Of a stretch of DNA of 64,000 nucleotides, positions 17,657 through 25,747 are shown piece by piece; the first letter of the stretch is position 1; each line of letters begins with the position of its first letter. The translations under genes and the position numbers were made by a program. Source of the DNA: an uncultured Dysgonomonas sp. (lineage in GTDB: Bacteria > Bacteroidota > Bacteroidia > Bacteroidales > Dysgonomonadaceae). The notes below the pieces were generated by a model. That model saw nothing but the letters and a program-made list of their open reading frames with translations, did no database searches and was not told where the DNA came from. The stretch is from contig NZ_CAKUOF010000015.1 in assembly GCF_934668725.1 (NCBI RefSeq), positions 45,047 to 109,046 of the forward strand. Reading direction: 5' to 3'.

Positions 17657-19978
17657 AAGCTGTTTTACCCCCGCATTTTCGAATTCTACAGTTGCTTTTC
17701 TGCTTGCAGCATCTCCTTCAATAGCACTGACTGTACCTATACCAAATCGTTCATGTTTAATAACCGCACCTACCTGTATTCCGTAAATATCCTTGGTTAA
17801 AGGAGTTTTGGGCTCGGCGGTTCGTGCATTTACAAAATTGGGTTTGGAATACTTATTTTCTCGTGATGATATTTGAGGTGATTCGAAGATCGAATTTTCT
17901 TTTTGTTGTACTTGTCTGAGCTCTTCCCTTTCCTCCCTGTTTTTTCGTACAGTATCCCAGAAGTTGCCTTGTGTTTGTTGCGAAAATCTAGCAACATTAC
18001 CATCCAATACACCTGCATTGGCATTGAGATATTCGGGATTTATGTCTTTAAGAAAACGGCTTGGATTGCATGAGTTGGTCTGACCGTTACGAAAACGACT
18101 CTTTGCATAGGTAAGCATACAGAACTGCTCGGCTCGCGTTATAGCTACATAAAACAGGCGGCGTTCTTCTTCCAGCCCTTTGGGCTCGGATTTTGTCATA
18201 GAGGATGGGAAAAGGTCTTCTTCGAGTCCAACTACGAATACATTTTTAAACTCCAGTCCTTTCGAAGCATGAATAGTCATCATAGTAACCTTCTCATGGT
18301 CACCTTCTTTATCGGTATCCTGGTCGCTTAATAAAGATACTTCGGATAGGAAATCAATCAATCCGATATTTTGTTCCCCTTCCTCAACTCTCGATTCGCA
18401 AAATTCATGTATACCCCCTAAAAGTTCCTGCAAGTTCTCTTGACGGCTCATGCCTTCAGGAGTCTGGTCTTGATAAGCTTCTCTGGCAATGCCGCTTTCT
18501 TTGACTATTTTAGTTGCCAATTCGTAAGCAGAAGCTACCGGGAGTTCTTTTATAAATCCATCAATCAGAATCTGAAAGTCTTTCAGTTTTTTAGCTGTAC
18601 CTGCGTTTACGTTGAGGTTATACGATAAAGGGTCGTTTATCACTTCCCATAAACTGAGGTTGTGAAGTTGTGCTGTCTCTACAACTTTGCCCACGGTTGT
18701 ATTTCCGATTCCCCGGGTGGGATAATTGATAATACGTTTAAAGGCTTCTTCATCTTTGGGATTGACTACCATACGGAAATAAGCAATAACATCTTTTATT
18801 TCTTTTCGTTGGTAAAAGGATAGTCCTCCATAGATACGATAGGGAATGTTTTTCTTTCGAAGTGATTCTTCAAATACACGCGACTGTGCATTGGTTCTGT
18901 AAAGAATGACAAAGTCACTGTAAGATGAATCCCTGTGGCGGCGAAGGTCTTGAATTTTATTCGCCACTATAACCCCTTCCTCGAAGTCCGAAAACGCACT
19001 GGCTACTTCCAGTTTTTCACCTACCTGATTTTCTGAAAATACATTCTTCTGTATCTGCCCCTTATTTTGTTTTATGAGGCTATTAGCAGCATTTACGATA
19101 TTTTGAGTAGAGCGGTAGTTCTGCTCCAATTTAAATATACGGGCTTCAGGATAGTTACTCTTGAAATTAAGAATATTATCGATATTTGCTCCACGAAAAG
19201 AATAGATGCTTTGTGCATCGTCCCCTACTACACATACACGATGGTGTGCATCTGCCAATTGTTTAACTACAAGGTATTGAGCAAAGTTAGTATCCTGATA
19301 CTCATCTACCAGGATAAACTGGAATCGATCCTGATAGTTCTTTAAGACCTCAGGGTGATCTCTGAATAACCTATTGGTGTAATATAGCAAGTCGTCAAAA
19401 TCCATGGTATTAGATGCTTGCAAGCGGGCATTATATGACCTGTAGATATCTCTGACCATCGGAACCTTAGCTTTCATATCATACTCCTGCATCTCTTTGC
19501 TTTGTGCATAGGCAACAGGCGACACTAAAGCATTTTTTGCATTGGATATCATCGATTGTATGCGGGCAGGCTTATATACTTTATCATCCAGTTGATATTC
19601 TTTAATGATGGTCTTTATCAGATTACGCGAGTCTGCCGAATCGAAGATGGTGAAATTAGACGTAAACCCGATCTTTTCAGCTTCGGTTCTAAGAATCCTT
19701 GAAAATATAGAGTGGAATGTACCCATCCATAAACGGCGAGCCACACTTTCGCCCATCAATTGACCCACACGTGCCTTCATTTCACGCGCAGCTTTGTTGG
19801 TAAAAGTGAGCGATAGTATATTATGCGGAGGAAGCCCCAGATGTAGCAGGTAGGCGATTTTATAAGTAAGCACGCGTGTCTTACCCGATCCGGCTCCGGC
19901 TATAACCAAAGAAGGACCGTCATTATATTCAACAGCTTGGCGTTGTGATTCGTTGAGTTCTTGTAATAGATTATCCAT
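17621..19978 (-). CDS. pcrA: UvrD/PcrA-family 3'-5' DNA helicase
   Basis: Superfamily 1A helicase for repair and replication-fork maintenance, 785 residues from the chosen start. Walker A GAGSGKT is at 28-34, and the DEYQDT Walker B at 225-230. QSIYSFRGA and the late motif VTMMTIHASKGLEF follow. The C-terminal about 60 residues include IYGIQVGAVIKHERFGIGTV, the Tudor-like tail of PcrA/UvrD. I use the ATG at 19978. A longer frame to 20026 exists, but the promoter -7 element sits inside that extension, so it would not be transcribed. Confidence 0.93.
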   Translation of the reverse strand: MDNLLQELNESQRQAVEYNDGPSLVIAGAGSGKTRVLTYKIAYLLHLGLPPHNILSLTFTNKAAREMKARVGQLMGESVARRLWMGTFHSIFSRILRTEAEKIGFTSNFTIFDSADSRNLIKTIIKEYQLDDKVYKPARIQSMISNAKNALVSPVAYAQSKEMQEYDMKAKVPMVRDIYRSYNARLQASNTMDFDDLLYYTNRLFRDHPEVLKNYQDRFQFILVDEYQDTNFAQYLVVKQLADAHHRVCVVGDDAQSIYSFRGANIDNILNFKSNYPEARIFKLEQNYRSTQNIVNAANSLIKQNKGQIQKNVFSENQVGEKLEVASAFSDFEEGVIVANKIQDLRRHRDSSYSDFVILYRTNAQSRVFEESLRKKNIPYRIYGGLSFYQRKEIKDVIAYFRMVVNPKDEEAFKRIINYPTRGIGNTTVGKVVETAQLHNLSLWEVINDPLSYNLNVNAGTAKKLKDFQILIDGFIKELPVASAYELATKIVKESGIAREAYQDQTPEGMSRQENLQELLGGIHEFCESRVEEGEQNIGLIDFLSEVSLLSDQDTDKEGDHEKVTMMTIHASKGLEFKNVFVVGLEEDLFPSSMTKSEPKGLEEERRLFYVAITRAEQFCMLTYAKSRFRNGQTNSCNPSRFLKDINPEYLNANAGVLDGNVARFSQQTQGNFWDTVRKNREEREELRQVQQKENSIFESPQISSRENKYSKPNFVNARTAEPKTPLTKDIYGIQVGAVIKHERFGIGTVSAIEGDAASRKATVEFENAGVKQLLLKFARFEIIG

Positions 19979-19986
19979 ATATAGTA

Positions 19987-19994
19987 CAAAGATA
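19987..19994 (-). promoter_or_regulatory. -7 element close to the helicase start
   Basis: On the minus strand this reads TATCTTTG, a perfect TAnnTTTG. A transcript starting about 7 bases downstream would begin only a few bases before the ATG at 19978, so the mRNA may be almost leaderless. The spacing to a TTG (complement of CAA 20019-20021) is 24 bases, slightly long. Confidence 0.45.
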
Positions 19995-20063
19995 CATAAT
20001 GCAGTAAACTCATTGAAACAAATCAAACAAATTTATTACAATGAGTTTATTGAGCCAATAAAG

Positions 20064-20102
20064 AAGCTGACATTCACAGTCTTAGATTGCAAACGTCAGC
20101 TT
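20064..20102 (-). terminator. Hairpin after the GIN-domain gene
   Basis: Inverted repeat AAGCTGAC / GTCAGCTT with a loop of 23 bases, just past the stop of the minus-strand gene ending at 20128. The T-tract is poor, so this is a modest terminator call. Confidence 0.45.
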
Positions 20103-20127
20103 TGTTGAAAAAAGGGCATTCTAAATT

Positions 20128-20847
20128 TTAAAAGGAAGAAATACTTCCTGATCCGCTAACTGCTTTATTTAGTTTCTTGGGAGTTCCTTTATACTGAATA
20201 TATCCACTTCCACTTATTTTGGCAGAAAGTTCATCGGTTGCATATACTTGTGCACCTCCCGAACCTCGTATCAAACAGGTTGTGTTTAAGGTCACCATAT
20301 CACTGGCATTAATGTTGCCGCTGCCACTTATTGATACATCGCTATTAGTTGCTTTACCTTTCAGTTGGGCATCTCCCGATCCTGCTATAGCAATAGAGAA
20401 ATTATTACACTGTAATTTATCAGCGGTAATATCTCCCGACCCTGCAATTGAAATGTCTAATGAAGGTGATTGAACTTCGTTTTTCAGTAGTACATCACCC
20501 GATCCGGCGATTCTGACTTTAGCCAGAGATGCCGAGTTTGTGTAAGCTTTAAATTTGCTGGGTTGGATATTTCTGCCTTCAAGAGATATTTGGAGAGCAC
20601 CATTTTTAACTTGTACTTTTACATACTGGTGAAGATTCTCGTCTATTTCGATACGTAAATAGGGTTTTTGATTACTCTTTTGCTCATAAATAACATCGCA
20701 AGATCCGGCAATCGAAATTTCGGAATATGCAGGTATATTTTTTTCTACAGAGGTAACCCTTTTGTTTCCTTTTGTAGAACTATTAGAGCCTGCTTTACAG
20801 GATGTAATTATTACTAACAGACATAAAATTGCTAAAATCTTTCTCAT
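20128..20847 (-). CDS. GIN-domain (DUF2807) lipoprotein
   Basis: Secreted lipoprotein of 239 residues. The lipobox is IITSC with Cys17. The rest is one DUF2807 'head GIN' beta-solenoid with regular turns reading SIAGSGDI, ISGSGNI and KISGSGYI about every 17-20 residues. The family is common in Bacteroidota surface proteomes. It was named a putative autotransporter adhesin head, but no function is established. The paralogue upstream on the same strand, 114 bases away, suggests a duplicated pair. Confidence 0.85.
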   Translation of the reverse strand: MRKILAILCLLVIITSCKAGSNSSTKGNKRVTSVEKNIPAYSEISIAGSCDVIYEQKSNQKPYLRIEIDENLHQYVKVQVKNGALQISLEGRNIQPSKFKAYTNSASLAKVRIAGSGDVLLKNEVQSPSLDISIAGSGDITADKLQCNNFSIAIAGSGDAQLKGKATNSDVSISGSGNINASDMVTLNTTCLIRGSGGAQVYATDELSAKISGSGYIQYKGTPKKLNKAVSGSGSISSF

Positions 20848-20961
20848 AATTGTAATTTAGGTAAAGTGAAATAATACTGCAAAACCGAATATTAATTCTA
20901 TTGCTATTTATACTAAGACTTCTTTATTTTACTATATGTTACAGCAGACTTCTTTTTTTGA

Positions 20962-21684
20962 TTATTCTTTTGCTTTTATACTACCGATACCACTTGTCGA
21001 CAATTCTTTGTCCTTAGGGTTTCCTTTATAATTGATTTTACCGATGCCGCTAACATGGGCTGAAAGCCGTTCAGAAGCATACAAGTCTATATAGCCCATT
21101 CCCGAGACGGAACAATTTGCATTTTTCGATTTCAATTCATATGCATTAATGTTGGCTTTTCCGCTGACAGACATATCAGAGTTAGTAGTCTCTCCGCCTA
21201 ATGTTATGTCTGCAACTCCTGACATATTTATTTTCAGGTTTTCGCAATATAAATTTCCGGCTGTAATATTTCCGACTCCCGATCCCGATATTTCGAGATT
21301 TTCGGAGTGAATAGAATCTTTCAACTCGATATTACTAACTCCACTCGAAGAAAGCTTGTATAAAGAGGTCGAGTTGGTAAATATCGTATAATATTTAGGG
21401 TTGATTTCGGATGTCGACTTAATTGTTAGTTTATTGTTTTCGACAGTTGCCGATATATAGTCAATTAGATTTTCATCAACCTCGATACGTAAATAAGGCT
21501 TCTCATCTGTTTTTTGTGTGTAGACTATATCAAATTGATTGCTAACAGAAATACTGCTATAGTCGTCTATGGTTATTTCTTTAGAAATCATCTTGCCATT
21601 TCCTTTTATTCCACTCTTAAATGCCGACATTTTGCATGAAGTCATAACTACGATACTCATCAATACACATACTAGTATTTTCAT
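20962..21684 (-). CDS. GIN-domain (DUF2807) lipoprotein, paralogue
   Basis: 240 residues with lipobox VMTSC (Cys17) and the same beta-solenoid as the downstream gene. Both share the opening S-I-S-V/I..F/CDIVYTQK and a LRIEVDENL strand. Here the turns are SGVSNI, SGSGVGN and SGVADI, less purely Gly-Ser than in its neighbour, so the two have diverged. It ends in LSTSGIGSIKAKE. Function unknown; probably outer-membrane anchored. A shared transcript is possible, but I could not place a promoter. Confidence 0.84.
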   Translation of the reverse strand: MKILVCVLMSIVVMTSCKMSAFKSGIKGNGKMISKEITIDDYSSISVSNQFDIVYTQKTDEKPYLRIEVDENLIDYISATVENNKLTIKSTSEINPKYYTIFTNSTSLYKLSSSGVSNIELKDSIHSENLEISGSGVGNITAGNLYCENLKINMSGVADITLGGETTNSDMSVSGKANINAYELKSKNANCSVSGMGYIDLYASERLSAHVSGIGKINYKGNPKDKELSTSGIGSIKAKE

Positions 21685-21765
21685 AATTGTTTAGGTTTTT
21701 CTTATATGACTACTTCGATGTATGTTTGGTTACAAAAAGATAAAAGAAAATGTATAAAAAAGAAC

Positions 21766-21808
21766 AAAGTTGTATCTAAAGACATACGATCTCTTTAGAT
21801 ACAACTTT
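21766..21808 (-). terminator. Terminator of the GH88 gene
   Basis: A perfect 17-base stem (AAAGTTGTATCTAAAGA and its complement) with a 9-base loop, 12 bases after the GH88 stop. On the minus strand a run of T follows. Confidence 0.85.
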
Positions 21809-21819
21809 TCATTTAATTT

Positions 21820-23052
21820 TTATTTGAGATTTTTGTATCTTACCAATGCTTCTAAGAAATAATAATCCGCATAACATAAGGGAACATCTATTTCCGATTT
21901 ATGGGGGATGCTTCCCACACAATGCATAATAATGAAATTGGTATTCGCACCTAAAATTGCTCTGTAATTGGGAGATGCCAGGCTATAAAGCATTTTTATA
22001 GCTGTTTCGGTATATAATTTATTTTGAGTAAGCTCTCCTAACTCAAATAGGGCAGAGCAGGCAATGGCAGCAGCTGATGCATCTTTCAGTTTTTCCTGAA
22101 ATTCTACTGCATATGATTTTCCCTGAGGTGTATATCCTGCCTGTCCGACATTAAAATCCCAGAGAGGGACAAAATCGGCAGGTAAATTTTTTATGAAGTA
22201 GTCAGCCAATTGTTTAGCTGTATTCAGATAAATTGAGTCCTTAGTTTCTCTATATACCATTGTGAACCCGTAAATAGCCCATGCCTGACCGCGAGCCCAT
22301 GTCGAATTGTCGCTAAATCCCTGAGCTGTTCCTTTAAACCTGACATTTCCCGTTATGGTATCGTAATCTAAGACATGAAACGAGCTGAAGTCTTCCCTGA
22401 AATGATTTTTGAGAGTCGTATTGGCATGCTTTACTGCAATGTCATAGAATTGTTTATCCCCCGATATTTTAGATGCATTGAAGAGCAATTCGAGATTCAT
22501 CATATTATCGATGATAACCGGATAAGTCCACTTTGTAGTATCGCCCCATGCCTTACCTCCGTTCCAAGACTTTATGGATTGAACTTTGTCACTGTATCTT
22601 GTAGATAGAGAACGTGCGCTCTCGATGAGTATATCTTTGTATTCCTGCTTAGGAGACAGACGGTTAGCATTGCCATAGCTGCAATACATCATAAAACCAA
22701 GATCGTGATTGCCTGTATACGTTTTTAGAGGTTCGAGTGAATGTGTCCATTTTTCGGCATTGTTCCTCCATATTGTATCATTAGTCAATTCATACAAATA
22801 CCATAACGAACCCGGAAAAAAACCGGGAGTCCAGTCATACATATCGGTAACTCTGAGTGTCCCATTCTCGTTAGCAGTCCGAGGGTAGTTTTTACCTGTT
22901 GGCTCACCTACATTAGCAAGCATTAGTTTTGTTTGTTCAGAGGCAAATTCTATATTTTCTTTAATGAAACTGTCTTTCTCGTTAGTGCATGATGGAATAA
23001 AGAAACTTCCCATTAATAAAAAGATGAATACTGTAGTTTTTGATGTCTTCAT
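21820..23052 (-). CDS. Glycoside hydrolase family 88 lipoprotein
   Basis: Unsaturated glucuronyl (or galacturonyl) hydrolase, which cleaves the Δ4,5-uronic residue left by polysaccharide lyases. 410 residues, with a lipobox ending at Cys22 (FIPSC). The (α/α)6 barrel shows family hallmarks: YDWTPGFFPGSLWY, NHDLGF and IDNMMNLELL. Catalytic aspartates are likely Asp117 and Asp182, spaced as in Bacillus UGL; RGQAWAIYGF also matches. The true substrate (glycosaminoglycan, ulvan or pectin fragment) is open, since no lyase, SusC/D or sulfatase is adjacent. The nearest sulfatase is 10 kb away. Confidence 0.88.
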   Translation of the reverse strand: MKTSKTTVFIFLLMGSFFIPSCTNEKDSFIKENIEFASEQTKLMLANVGEPTGKNYPRTANENGTLRVTDMYDWTPGFFPGSLWYLYELTNDTIWRNNAEKWTHSLEPLKTYTGNHDLGFMMYCSYGNANRLSPKQEYKDILIESARSLSTRYSDKVQSIKSWNGGKAWGDTTKWTYPVIIDNMMNLELLFNASKISGDKQFYDIAVKHANTTLKNHFREDFSSFHVLDYDTITGNVRFKGTAQGFSDNSTWARGQAWAIYGFTMVYRETKDSIYLNTAKQLADYFIKNLPADFVPLWDFNVGQAGYTPQGKSYAVEFQEKLKDASAAAIACSALFELGELTQNKLYTETAIKMLYSLASPNYRAILGANTNFIIMHCVGSIPHKSEIDVPLCYADYYFLEALVRYKNLK

Positions 23053-23499
23053 AAGGTATAAGTTAAGGTTGTTAATTCCAAAAATAGGAAAAAATAATCT
23101 TTTAATATCTGTTTTTCAATATAAATAATTGATATTTAATTGAAAAGAGGGCGCTTTCTATTTAAAAACCTTTTATTTCCTTGCATAGATATAAAGTTTT
23201 GTAAATAACTGAATAGCTGTTTTGTAGTATATTTAAGCCACAGGATTATCTATGTAATTATTATTTATCAATGCAATGAAGAAACTTATGAACTTGCATT
23301 TATATATATTATTGCTTTAGAAATGGATTATTATAAAGGCTAAAGGTGCTGAATATATATAATCTAATAAGGAAAGAGTGAGTTCATATGATGATTTTCT
23401 ATATCTTTATGATCTGTGTAGATGTATAATTATATGCTTCCATATAGTTTTGGTTGCTAAATCAACAAACAGGTCACAAGCCTTTAAAATAAAAATAAT
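23053..23499. promoter_or_regulatory. Divergent intergenic region, 447 bases
   Basis: Very AT-rich. On the minus strand CAAAAATA at 23079-23086 reads TATTTTTG toward GH88. On the plus strand TAGTTTTG at 23445-23452 is a -7 candidate for the lipoprotein at 23500. A 14-codon ORF at 23276-23320 looks like a bare hydrophobic start followed by a stop; I do not call it a gene. Confidence 0.4.
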
Positions 23500-24036
23500 A
23501 TGAAACTTATTAATGGTACAATTATCCTGGCTTTAGCTTTCATGGTGATTAGCTGTGGTGGGAATACTAACAAAGAGAGTGAACAAACTGATTCTGTGGA
23601 ACAAGTTGCGGATAGTAATAAAGTAGCAGCAGGCACTTATACCAATGAGCAGTTGGGGTATAGTATAAGTTATCCAAAAGATATACTTATTCCTCAGAAT
23701 ACTTCGGCAAATGGTGATGAGCAAATATTTAAAGCAACTGAGGGTAAAGCAGAGTTGATTATTTACAGCGACAAGCGTGTTGATAAAAGTGGTGCTGCAC
23801 TTTCTTTCAATACAGCTTATGAACTAGATATTGCCGATAAAAAAGGTCGTCAGATTGCTCATAGTGCATTGAGTCCTAATTATTATGTTATATCGGGACT
23901 TGATGGAGACATGCTTTACTATCAAAAGACAATTTTCACAAAAGGGGCTTTGGTTACAGCAGTTCTTAAATATCCCAAAGAGGAAAAAGATACTTATAAT
24001 GCGATGATTTCTCCGATATTCAATTCTTTTAAATAA
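23500..24036 (+). CDS. Hypothetical lipoprotein, PsbP-like style
   Basis: 178 residues with lipobox VISCG (Cys19), then a low-complexity acidic linker of about 25 residues (TNKESEQTDSVEQVADSNKV). A compact domain of about 130 residues follows. The order of that domain is YTNEQLGYSISYPK, a strand-rich middle, and a final helix YNAMISPIFNSFK. Start with a tyrosine/YP strand and end with a helix ending SF is the layout of PsbP/Mog1-like folds. That is only an impression. No function assigned. Isolated gene with its own candidate promoter. Confidence 0.7.
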   Translation: MKLINGTIILALAFMVISCGGNTNKESEQTDSVEQVADSNKVAAGTYTNEQLGYSISYPKDILIPQNTSANGDEQIFKATEGKAELIIYSDKRVDKSGAALSFNTAYELDIADKKGRQIAHSALSPNYYVISGLDGDMLYYQKTIFTKGALVTAVLKYPKEEKDTYNAMISPIFNSFK

Positions 24037-24101
24037 AAATATCTGTATATCAGGAAAGAATAGGTATTATGAGAGGCAAGACAGAAGTCTGCAAGTGAGT
24101 A

Positions 24102-24431
24102 TTAGATAGACTTTTTTTCGGGAGCTTTTCTCTTCATATTATGTATTAGATGCTTAATGGCACTAATGGGGTGGTAGATAATCATACGTGGTCCCGAATA
24201 GCGCATGATGATTTGCATCTTCTTTCGTAAAGTGATCTTATAACAGTGGATAGGGCATTTCTCACAGGTCGGTTTGTCGTTTCCAAAACGGCATCTGTTG
24301 AGTTGTTGATAAGCATAATCTTTTATAACCCGGCATTCTTCACAAAGTACTGTTGATGAATTATGCCTGTTCCGGCAATAAATGGCAATCATTTTGCTTA
24401 CAGTTATCTTTTCACTTTCAAGAGTATTCAT
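24102..24431 (-). CDS. YgbA_NO-family cysteine-rich protein
   Basis: 109-residue cytoplasmic protein of the 'nitrous oxide-stimulated promoter' family (PF11756), whose E. coli member ygbA is controlled by NsrR. Cysteines occur as YC, LCEEC, RC and CEKCPIHCY, a metal or iron-sulfur binding style pattern. A basic tail follows (KKMQIIMRYSGPRMIIYHP). Function unknown beyond the link to nitrosative stress in other bacteria. The ATG at 24431 is the only reasonable start. No promoter was clear. Confidence 0.8.
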   Translation of the reverse strand: MNTLESEKITVSKMIAIYCRNRHNSSTVLCEECRVIKDYAYQQLNRCRFGNDKPTCEKCPIHCYKITLRKKMQIIMRYSGPRMIIYHPISAIKHLIHNMKRKAPEKKSI

Positions 24432-24470
24432 TATAACAAAAATACGATTTATCTTCTATTTTAAAAAAAT

Positions 24471-24503
24471 AAAGAGGTATTCCAGCTAATGGAATACCTC
24501 TTT
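24471..24503 (-). terminator. Terminator of the Spy-like gene
   Basis: Perfect 13-base stem AAAGAGGTATTCC / GGAATACCTCTTT, loop of 7, 28 bases after the stop. The minus strand continues into a T-run. Confidence 0.85.
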
Positions 24504-24530
24504 TGTATTAACTATAACTATAAACTTTAT

Positions 24531-25085
24531 TTATGCTGCACGATTTTCATTTTTTGTAAGGCGTGCTCCTTTTATGATCTCTCTTTTATCACTTCTATAT
24601 TTATCTCTCAATGCTTGAATTCTTTCTTTTTGAACTTCGGGTGCTATACGGGTCATTTCTACCGCTTTTTTCTCTTTTTCGAAATTTGATCTTAAATCAG
24701 CTAATTTTTCAGTTGTTGCAGCATCCAGCTTCATTTGTTTTCCGCCTCTGTTTCTGTTTCCAAAGTTTTTACCGCCTCTGTTGTCTCCCTTTGTTTTTTT
24801 GTCAATCATTGCTTGCCATTTTACTTGTTGCTCGGGTGTAAGCAATGCTTTTATATTTTCCTGGTGAGTTTTACGTAAATCTTTTTGTTGGTTTCTTAAT
24901 GCACTGTTTTTAGTTTTAAAATCTTCCGACAAAGCTTTCATCTTTGCTTGTTGTTCGGCTGTCAGGTTCAACTCTTGAAGGGCTTTAGTTCGGTCTCCTC
25001 CTCTGTGTCTGCCATCTTTTCCCTGAGCTGATACACCAAACGAAATACTTGCTAATAATGCTAATGATAATAATATCTTTTTCAT
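24531..25085 (-). CDS. Spy/CpxP-like periplasmic helical protein
   Basis: 184 residues with a signal peptide (MKKILLSLALLASISFGVSA) followed by a charged, helix-rich body. Two LTxxQ-type motifs, LTAEQQ and LTPEQQ, define the Spy/CpxP superfamily. E. coli members act as ATP-independent chaperones or envelope stress sensors. A Gly/Arg/Asn-rich linker (GKNFGNRNRGGKQ) sits between the motif pair and a last helix. It is divergent from the BlaI operon, and the region between them holds a BlaI-type operator, so shared control is possible but unproven. Confidence 0.75.
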   Translation of the reverse strand: MKKILLSLALLASISFGVSAQGKDGRHRGGDRTKALQELNLTAEQQAKMKALSEDFKTKNSALRNQQKDLRKTHQENIKALLTPEQQVKWQAMIDKKTKGDNRGGKNFGNRNRGGKQMKLDAATTEKLADLRSNFEKEKKAVEMTRIAPEVQKERIQALRDKYRSDKREIIKGARLTKNENRAA

Positions 25086-25275
25086 ATTTTCTTACTTTTA
25101 ATTGTTTATGCATCTTTGACCTGAAATAATAGTGGAGGTTTAATCTATTTAGATTCTTTAATAAAGCAGTTTAAATCCGATATAAGGGCTTTCTCGTTAG
25201 CCGAAGCGCACTCCGTGGTATTTATACAGTTTATTGATAATATATATTTTAACTAAATATGGGAATGATTTTTTT

Positions 25276-25293
25276 TGTCTAATTTTTTAGACG
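25276..25293. promoter_or_regulatory. Upstream BlaI-type operator O1
   Basis: Dyad TGTCTAA-tttt-TTAGACG with perfect inner half-sites GTCTAA/TTAGAC. It is centred about 39 bases before the second operator, upstream of the promoter, and between the Spy-like and blaI genes. Confidence 0.65.
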
Positions 25294-25309
25294 AAAAAGG
25301 TACATACTA

Positions 25310-25340
25310 TTGTATGTCTAAAAATTTAGACATATATTTG
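25310..25340 (+). promoter_or_regulatory. blaI promoter
   Basis: TTG at 25310-25312, a 20-base spacer, and TATATTTG at 25333-25340; a textbook Bacteroidota promoter ending 20 bases before the blaI ATG. Confidence 0.8.
25313..25334. promoter_or_regulatory. BlaI-type operator O2 inside the promoter spacer
   Basis: A 22-base dyad with half-sites TATGTCTAAAA and ATTTAGACATA, perfect except at the centre. It fills the -33/-7 spacer exactly and touches the -7 element, an ideal place for repression. Shares GTCTAA/TTAGAC with O1. Confidence 0.75.
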
Positions 25341-25360
25341 TTTCATAATATCAAATAATT

Positions 25361-25744
25361 ATGCAACTGACAAAAGCGGAAGAACAAATAATGCAAATAC
25401 TATGGACTTTAGGGGAGGCCACAGTACAAGATATATTAAAGGAGTTTATAAAAGATAAACCGGCAAGAACTACCATAGCTACAATACTCGGAATATTAGA
25501 AACAAAGGAGTTTGTTACTCATAGAACAGATGGACGGTCGAACATTTATTGGGCGACTGTAAGAAAGGAAGACTATTCTAAAAAGCAATTGTTCGGCTTT
25601 CTTAAAAACTACTTCGACGGTTCTTTCTCGTCCATGACTTCTTTCTTCGCTAAAGAGACTAATCTGTCAATAGAGGATCTGGATAAGCTTTTGGAAGAAA
25701 CAAGACAGTCATTGCAAGAAGACCAAGAACAAAAAAGGAAATAG
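25361..25744 (+). CDS. BlaI/MecI/CopY-family transcriptional repressor
   Basis: 127-residue winged-helix repressor. The N-terminal domain (LTKAEEQIMQILWTLGEATV, then the TTIATILGILETKEFV recognition helix) binds DNA, and a C-terminal helical part dimerises. BlaI-type repressors are inactivated by cleavage when the partner membrane peptidase is activated. The protein starts 20 bases after the promoter -7 box and ends 3 bases before the M56 gene, so they form a single operon. Two dyads upstream suggest autorepression. The regulated trait is not shown: there is no beta-lactamase here. Confidence 0.92.
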   Translation: MQLTKAEEQIMQILWTLGEATVQDILKEFIKDKPARTTIATILGILETKEFVTHRTDGRSNIYWATVRKEDYSKKQLFGFLKNYFDGSFSSMTSFFAKETNLSIEDLDKLLEETRQSLQEDQEQKRK

Positions 25745-25747
25745 ATT

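Noticed and set aside
19976..20026. N-terminal extension of the helicase (MICFNEFTALCIFVLY)
   Set aside because: A promoter -7 box lies within it and the standard helicase start MDNLLQELNE fits better.
23276..23320. A 14-codon ORF that begins like a signal peptide (MKKLMNLHLYILLL)
   Set aside because: Stops at once, no homology, and the region is AT-rich; probably chance. Could be the relic of a decapitated lipoprotein gene.
25086..25360. Possible tRNA in the gap containing GTTAGCCGAAGCGCACTCC
   Set aside because: No cloverleaf arms or T-loop (GGTTCGAATCC) motif could be assembled.
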